Positions 25,142 to 34,615 are shown, numbered from the stretch's first letter. The stretch: DNA of 64,000 bases from Mycoplana azooxidifex (GCF_014196765.1 NZ_JACIEE010000003.1:1-64000); one strand, 5' to 3'. Translations and numbers: made by a program. Notes: generated from the letters alone by a model not told the origin.

Positions 25142-28100
25142 ATGCTGCCTGGGTGGACCATCTTCGCCGCGGCCTTCGGCTATCTTCTGCTGCTGTTTGC
25201 GGTGGCGACCTATGGCGACCGCAAATCGCGCGATCCGGACGCCGCACATCGCGGCCGGCCGCTGGTCTATGCGCTGAGTCTCGCCATCTATTGCACGTCG
25301 TGGACCTATTTCGGCGGGGTCGGGCTCGCGAGCGCGCAGGGGCTGGAGTTCCTGGGCATCTATATCGGCCCGATCCTGATGTTCACGCTGGGCATGCCGC
25401 TGATCCGCCGGATCGTGAACCTCGCGAAGTCCGAGCGCTTGACATCGATCGCCGATTTCGTCGGCGCACGCTACGGCAAGAGCCCGGGCGTTGCCGCGAT
25501 CGTGGCGCTGATCGCCCTCATCGGCGCGATCCCCTACATCGCCCTGCAGCTCAAGGCCGTATCGAGTTCGGTGAAGGTGGTGGTCGATTTCTACGACTAC
25601 GGCTTCGACGATAACCGCACCTTCCTCGACCTGCCGCTGATCGTGTCCCTGTTCCTGGCCTGCTTCGCCGTCGTCTTCGGCACGCGGCACACGGATGCGA
25701 CGGAGCACCAGGACGGCCTGATCCTGGCGATCTCGATGGAATCGGTCGTCAAGCTCGTGGCGTTCGCCACCGTCGGCATCTATGTCGTCTACTTCATGTT
25801 CGACGGGCTCGGGGACCTGTGGCTGCGGGCCGCCGAGAGCGAGCGCGTGACCGCGGCGCTGACGCACGAGACGCCGGTCGCCCGATGGCTGCTGCTGATC
25901 GTGCTTTCGGCCTTTGCCATCGTCATCCTGCCGCGGCAGTTCCACGTCACCGTGGTCGAAAACCGGACCGCGGGCGAGCTGCGCACTGCCGGCGTGCTGT
26001 TCCCGCTCTATCTGGTCGCCATCAATCTCTTCGTGCTGCCCGTCGCGATCGGCGGCGTCATCGCCTTCCAGGGGCTCGGCGATGCCGACCTCTACGTGCT
26101 GGCGCTTCCGCTGATACAGGGCCAGCCGACGCTGACGCTCGTCTCCTTCATCGGCGGCTTTTCGGCGGCCACCGCCATGGTGATCGTCGAATGCGTGGCG
26201 CTGTCGATCATGATCTCCAACGACATCGTCATCCCCGTCGTGCTCCGCCGCAACCTGATCGGGCGCGGCGAGCCGCAGGAGGACCTGACGAAGACGCTGC
26301 TGCGCATCCGGCGGCTGTCAATCTTCTTCGTGCTGCTCCTGGGATACGCCTACTATCGGTTCTCGACCTCGAATGCCGGGCTCGCCTCGATCGGCCTTCT
26401 GGCGTTTGCGGCCATCGCGCAGGTGGCCCCTGCCCTCATCGGCGGCCTTGTCTGGCGCCAAGCCAATGCGCGCGGCGCGATCGCCGGGATGGTCTCCGGC
26501 CTCGTCGTCTGGGCCTATCTCCTGTTCCTGCCGAGCCTCGGCGTCAGCGACAATTCCGGGATCGCTTCTGCCGTTCTCGGTTTCCTGCTGCCGGGCGCCA
26601 GCGTGCTCTCCGGCCCACAGGCCGATCCGCTGGTCGCCGCATCCGTGCTGTCGCTGCTCGTCAATGTCGCGGCCTTCGTCATCGGTTCGCTGTCGCGCAG
26701 CACCACCAACATCGAGCGCCTCCAGGCCAACATCTTCATCCGCTCGCGACCGCAGCTGGAACGCGCCTTTCGCGGCAGCAGGACCAAGGTGACGGTGCGC
26801 GACCTGAAGAGCACGGTGGCGACCTATCTCGGTGAGGAGCGGACCGAGCGCTCCTTCCACAGCTACGAGCGCCAGGCCGGCCGCTGGCTGGAGGACAGTG
26901 CGCCGGCCGATATCGCACTCGTGCATTTCTCCGAGCAGGTTCTCGGCAGCGCCATCGGCTCTTCCTCCGCCCGCCTCGTCCTGTCGCTCACGCTGCAACG
27001 GATCGACGAGACCACCGCCGACACGAGCTGGCTGCTCGACCAGGCGAGCGAGGCGCTGCAATACAATCAGGGCATGCTCCAGACCGCACTCGGGCAGATG
27101 GACCAGGGGATCGCCGTCTTCGACAGCTCGGGCAACCTCACCGTCTGGAACCGCCGCTTCCGCGAGTTGCTGGACCTGCCCGAACAGGTCGGCCAGGTGG
27201 GCTTTGCGCTGAAGGACATGATCGACATCCTCGTTGCGGAAGGCCGCATCGCCACCAGCGAGAAGCAGGCGATCCTGGAGGGCGCCCTGAACTTCGACCA
27301 GCCGTTCCAACTGGTGCTCTCCGGCGGCAGGCGCATCGTCGAGGTCCATTCCAACGCCATGCCCGAGCGCGGCTTCGTTGCGACCTTCACCGACATCACC
27401 GAGCGCGTCGAGGCCGACCGCGCGCTGAAACTAGCCAACGAGACGCTGGAAATGCGCGTGGCGGAACGGACCGCGGAGCTGACCCGGGTCAACAAGGAAC
27501 TGGGCGAGGCGCGGGCGGCTGCGGAAGAGGCCAATCTCGGCAAGACGCGCTTCTTCGCCGCTGCGGGCCACGACATCCTGCAACCGTTGAACGCAGCGCG
27601 GCTCTATTCCTCCTCGCTTGTCGAGCGGCTCGGCAAATCCGACAACGGCGCGCTGGTGCACAACATCGATTCCTCGCTGGATTCGGTCGAGGCGATCCTT
27701 GGGGCGGTGCTCGACATCTCGCGGCTGGATACCGGTGCGATGAAACCCCGGCTGCAAGTGGTGCAGCTCGACGATCTTCTGAGGCGGGTCGAGACGGACT
27801 TCGCGCCGATGGCGCTTGCCAAGAATCTGACGCTCAAGGTCATGCCGACCTCGGTTGCGGTGCGCAGCGATCCCAACCTGCTTCGCCGGCTCGTGCAGAA
27901 CCTCGTCTCGAACGCGATCAAGTACACCAACAGCGGCAAGGTGCTGGTCGGCGTGCGCCGGCAGGGGCTCAGCGCCTCCATCCAGGTATTCGACACCGGC
28001 ATCGGCATCCCGTCATCGAAGTTCCGCACCGTCTTCAAGGAGTTCGCCCGGCTCGACGAGGGCGTGCGGACAGCACCGGGGCTGGGGCTCGGGCTTTCCA

Positions 28101-28645
28101 TCGTCGATCGCATCGCAAGGGTCCTCGGCCATCCGGTCGACCTGCAATCGACGCCGGGCAAAGGCACGGGCTTCAAGGTCCGCGTGCCGATCGACGCCAC
28201 CGCTGCCGGCCGGAAGGGGTCGATGCCGGCGCCCGTCCCACCCGCTGCCGAACCGATGCGCGGACTGAGGGTGCTTTGCATCGACAACGAGCCGAAGATC
28301 CTCGAAGGCATGCGGCTGCTTTTGACCGGCTGGGGCTGCGAGGTCGTCACGACGGATTCGATCGCCGCGGTGGACGCGCTCCTGGCGGCAGCACAGCCCG
28401 CGTTCCACGCCGTCATCGCCGACTACCATCTCGGCGACGGCACCGGCATCGAAGCGATCGACCGGGTCCGGGCCGTGCTCGGCGCGGAACTGCCGTGTCT
28501 CCTCGTCACCGCCGACCGATCCGCCGAGGTGCGGGCACTGGCCGAAGGCAAGGATATCGTCGTGCAGAACAAGCCCGTCCGTCCCGCCTCGATGCGGGCG
28601 TGGCTGACGCGCCTGGCAAACCTGGGAAAGGCGGCGGCCGAATAG
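25142..28645 (+). CDS. SLC5-symporter/hybrid histidine kinase (CrbS/NahK-ErcS class)
   Basis: A 1167-residue sensor. The first ~530 residues form a sodium:solute symporter (SLC5) membrane domain of about 13 helices (e.g. YCTSWTYFGGVGLASAQ), followed by a linker of the STAC type. A PAS domain (about 645-770: GQMDQGIAVFDSSGNLTVWNRRF) and a short coiled coil come next. The HisKA domain has His810 in AAGHDILQPLNAARLY; the ATPase domain has NAIKYTNSGKV, DTGIGIP and GLGLGLSIV. A receiver domain ends the protein, with Asp1094 in ADYHLGDG and the Lys in QNKPVRP. CrbS-type kinases control acetate use (acs); NahK/ErcS relatives act in alcohol oxidation or biofilm. Start has GGAGG. The partner regulator follows convergently. 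Confidence 0.92.
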   Translation: MLPGWTIFAAAFGYLLLLFAVATYGDRKSRDPDAAHRGRPLVYALSLAIYCTSWTYFGGVGLASAQGLEFLGIYIGPILMFTLGMPLIRRIVNLAKSERLTSIADFVGARYGKSPGVAAIVALIALIGAIPYIALQLKAVSSSVKVVVDFYDYGFDDNRTFLDLPLIVSLFLACFAVVFGTRHTDATEHQDGLILAISMESVVKLVAFATVGIYVVYFMFDGLGDLWLRAAESERVTAALTHETPVARWLLLIVLSAFAIVILPRQFHVTVVENRTAGELRTAGVLFPLYLVAINLFVLPVAIGGVIAFQGLGDADLYVLALPLIQGQPTLTLVSFIGGFSAATAMVIVECVALSIMISNDIVIPVVLRRNLIGRGEPQEDLTKTLLRIRRLSIFFVLLLGYAYYRFSTSNAGLASIGLLAFAAIAQVAPALIGGLVWRQANARGAIAGMVSGLVVWAYLLFLPSLGVSDNSGIASAVLGFLLPGASVLSGPQADPLVAASVLSLLVNVAAFVIGSLSRSTTNIERLQANIFIRSRPQLERAFRGSRTKVTVRDLKSTVATYLGEERTERSFHSYERQAGRWLEDSAPADIALVHFSEQVLGSAIGSSSARLVLSLTLQRIDETTADTSWLLDQASEALQYNQGMLQTALGQMDQGIAVFDSSGNLTVWNRRFRELLDLPEQVGQVGFALKDMIDILVAEGRIATSEKQAILEGALNFDQPFQLVLSGGRRIVEVHSNAMPERGFVATFTDITERVEADRALKLANETLEMRVAERTAELTRVNKELGEARAAAEEANLGKTRFFAAAGHDILQPLNAARLYSSSLVERLGKSDNGALVHNIDSSLDSVEAILGAVLDISRLDTGAMKPRLQVVQLDDLLRRVETDFAPMALAKNLTLKVMPTSVAVRSDPNLLRRLVQNLVSNAIKYTNSGKVLVGVRRQGLSASIQVFDTGIGIPSSKFRTVFKEFARLDEGVRTAPGLGLGLSIVDRIARVLGHPVDLQSTPGKGTGFKVRVPIDATAAGRKGSMPAPVPPAAEPMRGLRVLCIDNEPKILEGMRLLLTGWGCEVVTTDSIAAVDALLAAAQPAFHAVIADYHLGDGTGIEAIDRVRAVLGAELPCLLVTADRSAEVRALAEGKDIVVQNKPVRPASMRAWLTRLANLGKAAAE

Positions 28646-28710
28646 CGCATGGCATCGCGCGCCATGAAAACATCAGGCGAAGGCCTTCGAGTGACGTCAG
28701 CCGGAAGCGT

Positions 28711-29367
28711 TCAGGCGGCGGCCGCAGAGGTCGCGCCGATCTTGCCGAGCTGGATGACGGCCTGCGTCCGGCTGTCCACGTTCAGCTTCAGAAGGATCGC
28801 CGATACATGCGCCTTGATCGTGGCCTCGGACACGCCGAGTTCGTAGGCGATCTGCTTGTTGAGCAGGCCTTCGGCGAGCATCGACAGTACGCGTGACTGC
28901 TGCGGCGTCAGCGTGCGCAGGCGGCTGATCAGGTCGCCGATCTCCGCATCCTGCTCGGGGCCGCGCTGGTAACCGCCGGGCGTATGGATGTTGCCGTCGA
29001 GGACGGCTGCGATGCCCTCGCGGATCTCCTCGATCGAGGCGGACTTGGAAATGAAGCCGGACGCGCCGAGATCCAGCGCGCGTCTGATCGTGGCGGCGTC
29101 ATCGCGGGCCGAAACCACGATCACCGGCAGCCCGGGATGTTCCGCCCGCAGCGTGATCAGGCCGGATAGGCCGCTCGCGCCGGGCATCGACAGGTCGAGA
29201 AGCATGAGGTCGGCATCGGGACATTGGCTGGCCGAGGCACGGGCTGCGTCGAAATCCCCGGCCTCGACGATGGCAGTTTCATCGCCGCTTCCGAGCAACG
29301 CCTGCTTGAGCGCGCCACGGAAGAGCGGATGGTCATCTGCAATGATGATCGTCAATCCTGTGGTCAT
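28711..29367 (-). CDS. LuxR/NarL-family response regulator (CrbR/ErdR class)
   Basis: A 218-residue regulator. The receiver domain has the acidic pair IADDHP, phospho-acceptor Asp58 in LMLLDLSMPG and the Lys in ISKSAS. The LuxR helix-turn-helix lies near residues 150-210 (LTPQQSRVLSMLAEGLLNKQIAYELGVSEATIKAHVSAIL). It is convergent with the symporter-kinase gene, 65 bp apart, the arrangement expected for its cognate partner. Relatives activate acs or alcohol-oxidation genes; no such target gene is in the window. Confidence 0.93.
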   Translation of the reverse strand: MTTGLTIIIADDHPLFRGALKQALLGSGDETAIVEAGDFDAARASASQCPDADLMLLDLSMPGASGLSGLITLRAEHPGLPVIVVSARDDAATIRRALDLGASGFISKSASIEEIREGIAAVLDGNIHTPGGYQRGPEQDAEIGDLISRLRTLTPQQSRVLSMLAEGLLNKQIAYELGVSEATIKAHVSAILLKLNVDSRTQAVIQLGKIGATSAAAA

Positions 29368-29428
29368 GCGGGCTCCCTCCCAAGAGCACGGTCATGATGG
29401 TCGCGGTTCGACGTGGGCGCATCGGCGC

Positions 29429-29857
29429 TCAGGTCTTTTCCGGCACCGGCTGCTGGGGGGCGATCTTCTCCTCCTCACCCTCCAGATTCTTCACGATAGC
29501 CATCAGGCGCCGCATCATTCTTTCCATGATGCCCATGGTCCGGTCAATCTCCTCGTCGGTCGGCAGGCGCGGTTTGTCGTCGGAAAGCGCCGATTTCTCC
29601 GCCTTTTCCAAAGCTTCCACGCGCCGCGTCAGCGAATCGAGCTCCACTTCGAAGGCGGCCCGCTCGTCGGCGGCCATGCGGCAGGCCATCTGGCCGGAGG
29701 CCTCCTTGCAAAGCGAGACTTCGCCGGTGACGGTATCGAGCCGCACAAAGCCCTCGGCCGTCCGCTCCATCTGATAGCGCCCCTCGCCTTCGGCAAGGCC
29801 CGGCCCCGCCAGCAGCAGCGGCGATACGAAGGCCAGGCCGGCGATCACTTTGCGCAT
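29429..29857 (-). CDS. exported hypothetical protein with C-terminal coiled coil
   Basis: A 142-residue protein. A signal peptide (MRKVIAGLAFVSPLLLAGPGLA) is followed by RYQMERTAEGFVRLDTVTGEVSLCKEASGQMACRM, a compact beta-rich segment with two Cys, and then a heptad-like helix (AAFEVELDSLTRRVEALEKA) and an acidic tail. GAGGAAG precedes the ATG. Similar proteins are annotated in rhizobia without a function. It probably acts in the periplasm. Confidence 0.7.
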   Translation of the reverse strand: MRKVIAGLAFVSPLLLAGPGLAEGEGRYQMERTAEGFVRLDTVTGEVSLCKEASGQMACRMAADERAAFEVELDSLTRRVEALEKAEKSALSDDKPRLPTDEEIDRTMGIMERMMRRLMAIVKNLEGEEEKIAPQQPVPEKT

Positions 29858-29965
29858 GCGACTTCCTCCTCGAAACGGCAATGGCAATTGATTTTGCCCG
29901 TGGACATTCCTGCGGCGATGCGGCAAGCGCTAGGTCACCCGCCGTCGCGCAGAGGAAAGCACACC

Positions 29966-30310
29966 ATGTCCGATATTATATACAAGATCGTTCCGGCGAG
30001 TCTGTGGCAATCCGCCCGCAAGAAGGGCAGCTTCGACGGTGCGCCGGTGGACCTTGCCGACGGTTTCATCCACTTCTCCACCGCCGCCCAGGCGAAGGAG
30101 ACGGCGACGAAGCACTTTTCCGGACAGACGGAGCTGCTTCTGGTCGCGATCGACGGTGGGGCGCTTGGAACGGCGCTGGTCTATGAGCCTTCCCGCGGCG
30201 GCCAGCTCTTTCCCCATCTCTACGGCGCGCTCCCGCTCGATGCCGTGCTCTGGGAAAAGCCGCTGCCGCTCGGCGACGACGGCACGCACCTCTTTCCGGA
30301 GATGATCTGA
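29966..30310 (+). CDS. DUF952 family protein
   Basis: A 114-residue cytoplasmic protein (MSDIIYKIVPASLWQSARKKGSFDGAPVDLADGFIHFSTAAQ...), an unmistakable DUF952 match by the DGFIHFST motif and the terminal HLYGALPLDAVLW. The fold is related to ADP-ribosyl-binding proteins in some analyses; the activity is unknown. It ends 1 bp before the pyrD ATG, so the two genes form an operon, a common pairing in Rhizobiales. Confidence 0.9.
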   Translation: MSDIIYKIVPASLWQSARKKGSFDGAPVDLADGFIHFSTAAQAKETATKHFSGQTELLLVAIDGGALGTALVYEPSRGGQLFPHLYGALPLDAVLWEKPLPLGDDGTHLFPEMI

Positions 30311-30311
30311 C

Positions 30312-31394
30312 ATGGCGTTCGCCGACCTCGCCCGCAAAGGCCTGTTCCTGTTCGATCCGGAAACCGCACACGGCCTGTCGATCGCCGCCTTGAGGAGCGG
30401 GCTCATGCCGGCCTGCAGCCTGCAGGCCGACCCGCGCCTGCGCCAGACGATCGCCGGGCTGGACTTTGCAAACCCGCTCGGCATGGCGGCCGGCTACGAC
30501 AAGAACGCGGAGGTGCCCGAGGCGCTGATCCGGCTCGGCTTCGGCTTCGCCGAGATCGGCACGGTGACGCCCCGGCCGCAGAGCGGCAACCCGAAGCCCC
30601 GCATCTTCCGGCTGACGGCCGACGACGCGGTCATCAACCGGCTCGGGTTCAACAACGAGGGCCATGCGGCCGCACTTCAGCGCCTCAATGCCTGCTCGCG
30701 CCAGTCGCTGATCGGCGTCAACATCGGCGCCAACAAGGACAGCGAGGACCGGATCGCCGACTACGCGGCCGGGATCGGTACCTTCTACGACGTGGCGCGC
30801 TATTTCACCGCCAACATCTCCTCCCCCAATACGCCGGGCCTTCGCGACCTGCAGGCGCGCGATAGTCTCGCCACCCTGCTTTCGGCCGTGCTCGCGGCGC
30901 GGGACGAACAGTCCGCGCGTGCCGGCCGGCGCGTGCCCGTCTTCCTCAAGATCGCCCCCGACCTCACCGAGGAGGGACTGGACGACATCGCGGAAGTGGC
31001 GCTCGCCCATCATCTCGACGGACTGATCGTCTCCAACACGACGCTGTCGCGCGACGGCCTCACCGATCGGACGCAGGCTAGCGAGGCGGGCGGGCTTTCG
31101 GGCAAGCCGCTGTTTGCGAAATCGACGATCGTGCTTGCGAAGATGCGCAGACGGGTCGGCGCGGCGCTGCCGATCATCGGCGTCGGCGGGGTGAACTCGG
31201 CGGAGACGGCAGCGGAAAAGATCCGCGCGGGCGCCGATCTGGTGCAGCTCTATTCCTGCATGGTCTATGCGGGGCCGGGTCTTCCGGCCGCGATCGTCAG
31301 GGGGCTATCGCAAATCTGCGACCGCGAACGGCTCGCCTCCATCCGCGACATCCGCGGAACGCGCACCGACGACTGGGCCGACCGGAGCATCTGA
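30312..31394 (+). CDS. pyrD: dihydroorotate dehydrogenase (quinone), class 2
   Basis: PyrD (360 aa) oxidises dihydroorotate to orotate in pyrimidine synthesis and passes electrons to quinone at the inner membrane. The N-terminal amphipathic helices (FADLARKGLFLFDPETAHGLSI) are the class 2 hallmark. FMN and active-site motifs are AAGYDKNAEVPEAL, TVTPRPQSGNPKPRIFRL, NISSPNTPGLRDLQ (catalytic Ser) and IIGVGGVNSAETA. Length and motifs are normal. Confidence 0.98.
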   Translation: MAFADLARKGLFLFDPETAHGLSIAALRSGLMPACSLQADPRLRQTIAGLDFANPLGMAAGYDKNAEVPEALIRLGFGFAEIGTVTPRPQSGNPKPRIFRLTADDAVINRLGFNNEGHAAALQRLNACSRQSLIGVNIGANKDSEDRIADYAAGIGTFYDVARYFTANISSPNTPGLRDLQARDSLATLLSAVLAARDEQSARAGRRVPVFLKIAPDLTEEGLDDIAEVALAHHLDGLIVSNTTLSRDGLTDRTQASEAGGLSGKPLFAKSTIVLAKMRRRVGAALPIIGVGGVNSAETAAEKIRAGADLVQLYSCMVYAGPGLPAAIVRGLSQICDRERLASIRDIRGTRTDDWADRSI

Positions 31395-31468
31395 CGGTCC
31401 AGCCTCTGAAGATAGGCTGCGGGTAATCGACGGTTTTGCCGCCGTCAGCGCCCACTGACCGATCCTTC

Positions 31469-31972
31469 TCAGCTTGAGAGCACCATGGCCCAGTACGGCC
31501 GGTTTCCGGATTTCGGGTTCCTGGCTTCGGCCACACCGAGGCCGCGATAGCCGGAGCCCAGCATGTTGGCGAGGTGCTTGGGCGAATCGACCCAGGCCTG
31601 GAACGCGCGCGCCGCGTCGTCCTGCCCCACGGCGATATTCTCGGCTGCCGGCAGGGGCACTTCCATGCCCTTCATCCGCTTGCCGAAATCGGCACCGATG
31701 CCGATGTTGTGCTGCATCTTGCCCGCCACCGCCATCCGGCTTGCCTGATCACGCGCAGCGTTGGCCGCGGCACGCTCGTGCGACAGGGGCTCAAGTCCGC
31801 GATCGCCCCTGAGCTTGTTGATCATGGCAAGCGTGGCGTCTGTCTGGTCGCTGGTATCGGACGCGGTGCCGATCACGCCCATGGTGGTGCAGCTTGAAAT
31901 CGCGGTCGCGGTCGCGCCGAGAGCGGTCGCGAGAAGGACCCTGCGGCGGATCGGGTTCGTCTTCGTCGTCAT
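31469..31972 (-). CDS. CAP-domain (SCP/YkwD) lipoprotein
   Basis: A 167-residue protein. Its N-terminus (NPIRRRVLLATALGATATAISSCTTMG) has an RRR run like a twin-arginine signal and a lipobox (AISSC), so it may be a Tat or Sec lipoprotein. The CAP domain follows (MINKLRGDRGLEPLSHERAAANAARDQASRMA...NIGIGADF...AFQAWVDSPKHLANMLGSGYRGLGVAEA), with the conserved His and Glu of YkwD-like proteins. Activity in bacterial members is mostly unknown. It is 1 bp from the DUF6460 gene, in the same operon. Confidence 0.85.
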   Translation of the reverse strand: MTTKTNPIRRRVLLATALGATATAISSCTTMGVIGTASDTSDQTDATLAMINKLRGDRGLEPLSHERAAANAARDQASRMAVAGKMQHNIGIGADFGKRMKGMEVPLPAAENIAVGQDDAARAFQAWVDSPKHLANMLGSGYRGLGVAEARNPKSGNRPYWAMVLSS

Positions 31973-31973
31973 G

Positions 31974-32240
31974 TCAGCGTCTGTAGCTCAGGATGCGGAT
32001 GAGAATGAACACCGGGATCACGATCACCGCGCCAAGCAGCAGGTAGTCACCGACGCGACCGAGCGCTTCGAAGCCGGTTTCCCAGAGATTGACGATGAAA
32101 TCGCGAACGGCGCGCAGGATGTCGTCCGGATAGAGGCCCAGCACCGACATCACGAAGCCGAGTGCCACCGACAGGATCAGTAGCTTCACGACGATCCGAA
32201 GCGGTGTATCGCCGAGGAACCTGTTGACACCGTCCGCCAT
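31974..32240 (-). CDS. DUF6460 small membrane protein
   Basis: An 88-residue protein with two membrane helices (PLRIVVKLLILSVALGFVMSVLGL and DYLLLGAVIVIPVFILIRILS) and a polar N-terminus (MADGVNRFLGD). The pattern fits DUF6460, small membrane proteins of Rhizobiales. It precedes the CAP-domain lipoprotein gene on one transcript. Function unknown. Confidence 0.78.
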   Translation of the reverse strand: MADGVNRFLGDTPLRIVVKLLILSVALGFVMSVLGLYPDDILRAVRDFIVNLWETGFEALGRVGDYLLLGAVIVIPVFILIRILSYRR

Positions 32241-32408
32241 GCTGCCTGCTCCTGTTTCCCGCCCACTCATAGGGCGTCCTCTCATAAGGCGCGCCGGTAA
32301 AATCCGCAACGCAGGCCCTGCGGGCCACATCGGGCTCACGCCGAATCTGCTTGCGTTTTGGCCACGCTTGCCGAATAGCGATGCCACCTCACGCAAAAAG
32401 ACGCAACC

Positions 32409-33377
32409 ATGACCATCGCCTCGCAGCATTCCTCCGGCGATATCCTCGCCGATCGCCGCGCCGACTATGCCCGCATGCTCGCCGAAGGTGGCGATTTTTC
32501 GGGCGCCGCCGAACTGATGGAGCAGGCGCTGGAGATTTCCCCGGATTGGGCCGCCGGCTGGTACCATCTGGCCGAATATGCGGAGAAGGCGGCAAACAGG
32601 AAGGCGGCTGCGGCAGCACTCGGCCGGGTGCTCGCGCTTGCGCCTGAAGACCCTTTCGGCGCGACGCTGCGGCTTGCCGTGCTCGGCGCCGCCGATGTTC
32701 CCGCCGCCCCGCCGAGCCGCTATGTCGAACAGTTGTTCGACGACTATGCCCAGCGCTTCGATACGGCGCTGGTCGACAAGCTCGACTACAGCGTGCCGCA
32801 GAAGCTCGCCGCACTCGTCGACGAGGGCATCGAGACCCGGCATTTCGCGCACGTGACCGATCTCGGCTGCGGCACCGGGCTCTTCGGCGAGCGGATCCGC
32901 GAGCGCGCGGCATTCCTCGAGGGCTTCGACCTTTCGGCCAACATGCTGGCCAAGGCGCGGGAGAAGCGGGTCTACGACCGGCTGGCCCAGGCGGACCTTT
33001 CGCTTTCCCCGGAAGATAGCGGCGTGTTCGATCCCGCACACGCCGTCGAGCGCGCCGATCTCGCAAGTGCCGCCGACGTCCTGATGTATCTTGGCAATCT
33101 CGCACCGGTCTTCGTCATCGCGGCGAGGCTCGTCGCAGCCGGCGGGCATTTCGCCTTTTCGGTCGAGGATGCCGAGGCGGAGGAGGCCTATGTCCTGCGC
33201 CCGTCGCTGCGCTATGCCCATGGCGAGGGCTATGTACGCGAATGCGCGCAAGAAGCTGGATTCACGGTGCTCGAGAGCCGGCAAACCGTCATCCGCACGG
33301 ATGCCGGCGCACCGGTGACCGGGAGGCTCTACCTCGCCCGGCGCCGCGGCCCAACCCCGGGCGGCTCCGCCGGCTGA
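32409..33377 (+). CDS. TPR-containing SAM-dependent methyltransferase
   Basis: A 322-residue protein in two parts. The first ~95 residues form about two TPR units (YARMLAEGGDFSGAAELMEQALEISPDWAAGWYHLAEYAEKA). The rest is a class I methyltransferase with motif I VTDLGCGTGLFGE, followed by FDLSANMLAKAREK and LASAADVLMYLGNL. The TPR part probably binds a protein partner. It diverges from the DUF6460 gene. Target unknown; no ribosome site is clear, but the N-terminus fits the family. Confidence 0.87.
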   Translation: MTIASQHSSGDILADRRADYARMLAEGGDFSGAAELMEQALEISPDWAAGWYHLAEYAEKAANRKAAAAALGRVLALAPEDPFGATLRLAVLGAADVPAAPPSRYVEQLFDDYAQRFDTALVDKLDYSVPQKLAALVDEGIETRHFAHVTDLGCGTGLFGERIRERAAFLEGFDLSANMLAKAREKRVYDRLAQADLSLSPEDSGVFDPAHAVERADLASAADVLMYLGNLAPVFVIAARLVAAGGHFAFSVEDAEAEEAYVLRPSLRYAHGEGYVRECAQEAGFTVLESRQTVIRTDAGAPVTGRLYLARRRGPTPGGSAG

Positions 33378-33450
33378 CGCTGCACCATGTGCGTCTTGCA
33401 TTTGTTGCAATGCAATATATGAACGGGGACCTCCTGCAGCGGAGACGTCG

Positions 33451-34086
33451 ATGAGCGGCGACAAGCGTCGATTTGGGTTCTGGAATCCCGCGCCTACGCG
33501 CCATTCGCTGCTGGAGGACGCGCAGGGCATCTTCACCGGCAGCATGGTCGCCGCCCTCGGGCTGTCGCTGATCGGCAGTGCGGGGCTGGTCACCAGCGGC
33601 ATCGCCGGCGTGGCCTTCATCCTGCAGTACCTGACCGGCTACGGCTTCGGCTTCTACTACACGGTGCTGAACCTGCCGTTCTACCTGCTGTCGCTCAGCC
33701 GGCTCGGCAAGGCCTTCACGATCAAGACCTTCCTCGCGGTCGGCCTGACGTCGCTGATCACGGAGATCCAGCCGCGCTACCTGATGATCGAGACGCTCGA
33801 TCCCATCTGGACGGCGCTTCTCGCAGGCATCCTGCTCGGCTTCGGGCTGCTGGCGCTCTATCGCCACCGGGCAAGCCTCGGCGGTCTCGGCATCCTCGCA
33901 GTCTATTTGCAGGACCGGTTCGGCTGGCGGGCCGGCCTGGTGCAGCTCGCCTTCGACACCGTGGTGCTGGCCGCAGCCTTTGCGGTCGCGGCCCCGTTCA
34001 TCGTGCTCTGCTCGGTGATCGGGGCGCTGGTTCTGAACCTGTTTCTGACGATCAACCACCGCTCCGACCGCTACGTCGCCGTATAG
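33451..34086 (+). CDS. YitT family membrane protein
   Basis: A 211-residue inner-membrane protein with five or six helices (e.g. GSMVAALGLSLIGSAGLVTSGIAGVAFILQYLTG), matching the YitT/DUF161 membrane domain and the ALYRHRASLGGLGILAVYLQ signature. Most YitT proteins add a C-terminal DUF2179 domain; this one is the short form without it. GGAG-like sequence is at proper spacing before the ATG. Function unknown. Confidence 0.88.
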   Translation: MSGDKRRFGFWNPAPTRHSLLEDAQGIFTGSMVAALGLSLIGSAGLVTSGIAGVAFILQYLTGYGFGFYYTVLNLPFYLLSLSRLGKAFTIKTFLAVGLTSLITEIQPRYLMIETLDPIWTALLAGILLGFGLLALYRHRASLGGLGILAVYLQDRFGWRAGLVQLAFDTVVLAAAFAVAAPFIVLCSVIGALVLNLFLTINHRSDRYVAV

Positions 34087-34153
34087 ATGTCGCCGTATTG
34101 GCAAAGGGCGGCATCGGGCCGCCCCTTGCTGGCAGTCTTTGCGGATAGTCGGG

Positions 34154-34615
34154 TCAGGCCGCCTTGGCGGACTTGTCGATCGGATGCTGGGAGCGGAAGC
34201 CGACGGCCAGCCGGTTCCAGACGTTGATGGCGCCGATCGCCACCGTGACCTTGGTCATCTCTTCTTCGGAGAAGTGCGCCTTCAGTTCCTCGTAGGCCTC
34301 GTCCGGCACGCCGGTCTGGGCGATGTTGGTGACCGCGTCCACCCAGCCGAGCAGCGCCCGTTCGCGGGCGTCGTAGACCGGCGATTCCCGCCACACCGAC
34401 ATCAGGTTGATCCATTGCTCGGAAAGCCCGTCGTGGCGGGATTCCTTCACATGCATGTCGACGCAGAAGGCGCAGCCGTTGATGATCGATGCGCGCAGCT
34501 TGATCAGGTGGATGAAGCGGCGCTCGAGGCCGGAATTCTGCACGTACTCCTCCAGCGCGACGACGGCCTTTGTGGCGTCGGGAGAGGCCTTGAAGTAATT
34601 GAAACGCGGTTGCAT
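34154..34615 (-). CDS. carboxymuconolactone decarboxylase / AhpD-like protein
   Basis: A 153-residue protein of the AhpD-like fold. The redox motif is CxxC with a following His (IINGCAFCVDMHVKES), as in alkylhydroperoxidase-like members that reduce peroxides or regenerate peroxidases. The C-terminal AIGAINVWNRLAVGFRS is typical of this subfamily. It lies downstream of an Rrf2 regulator gene in the same direction, 37 bp apart, suggesting oxidant-responsive control. Confidence 0.92.
   Translation of the reverse strand: MQPRFNYFKASPDATKAVVALEEYVQNSGLERRFIHLIKLRASIINGCAFCVDMHVKESRHDGLSEQWINLMSVWRESPVYDARERALLGWVDAVTNIAQTGVPDEAYEELKAHFSEEEMTKVTVAIGAINVWNRLAVGFRSQHPIDKSAKAA

Noticed and set aside
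27431-28429. minus-strand open frames opposite the kinase gene
   Set aside because: They mirror the PAS, kinase and receiver coding region and lack ribosome sites.
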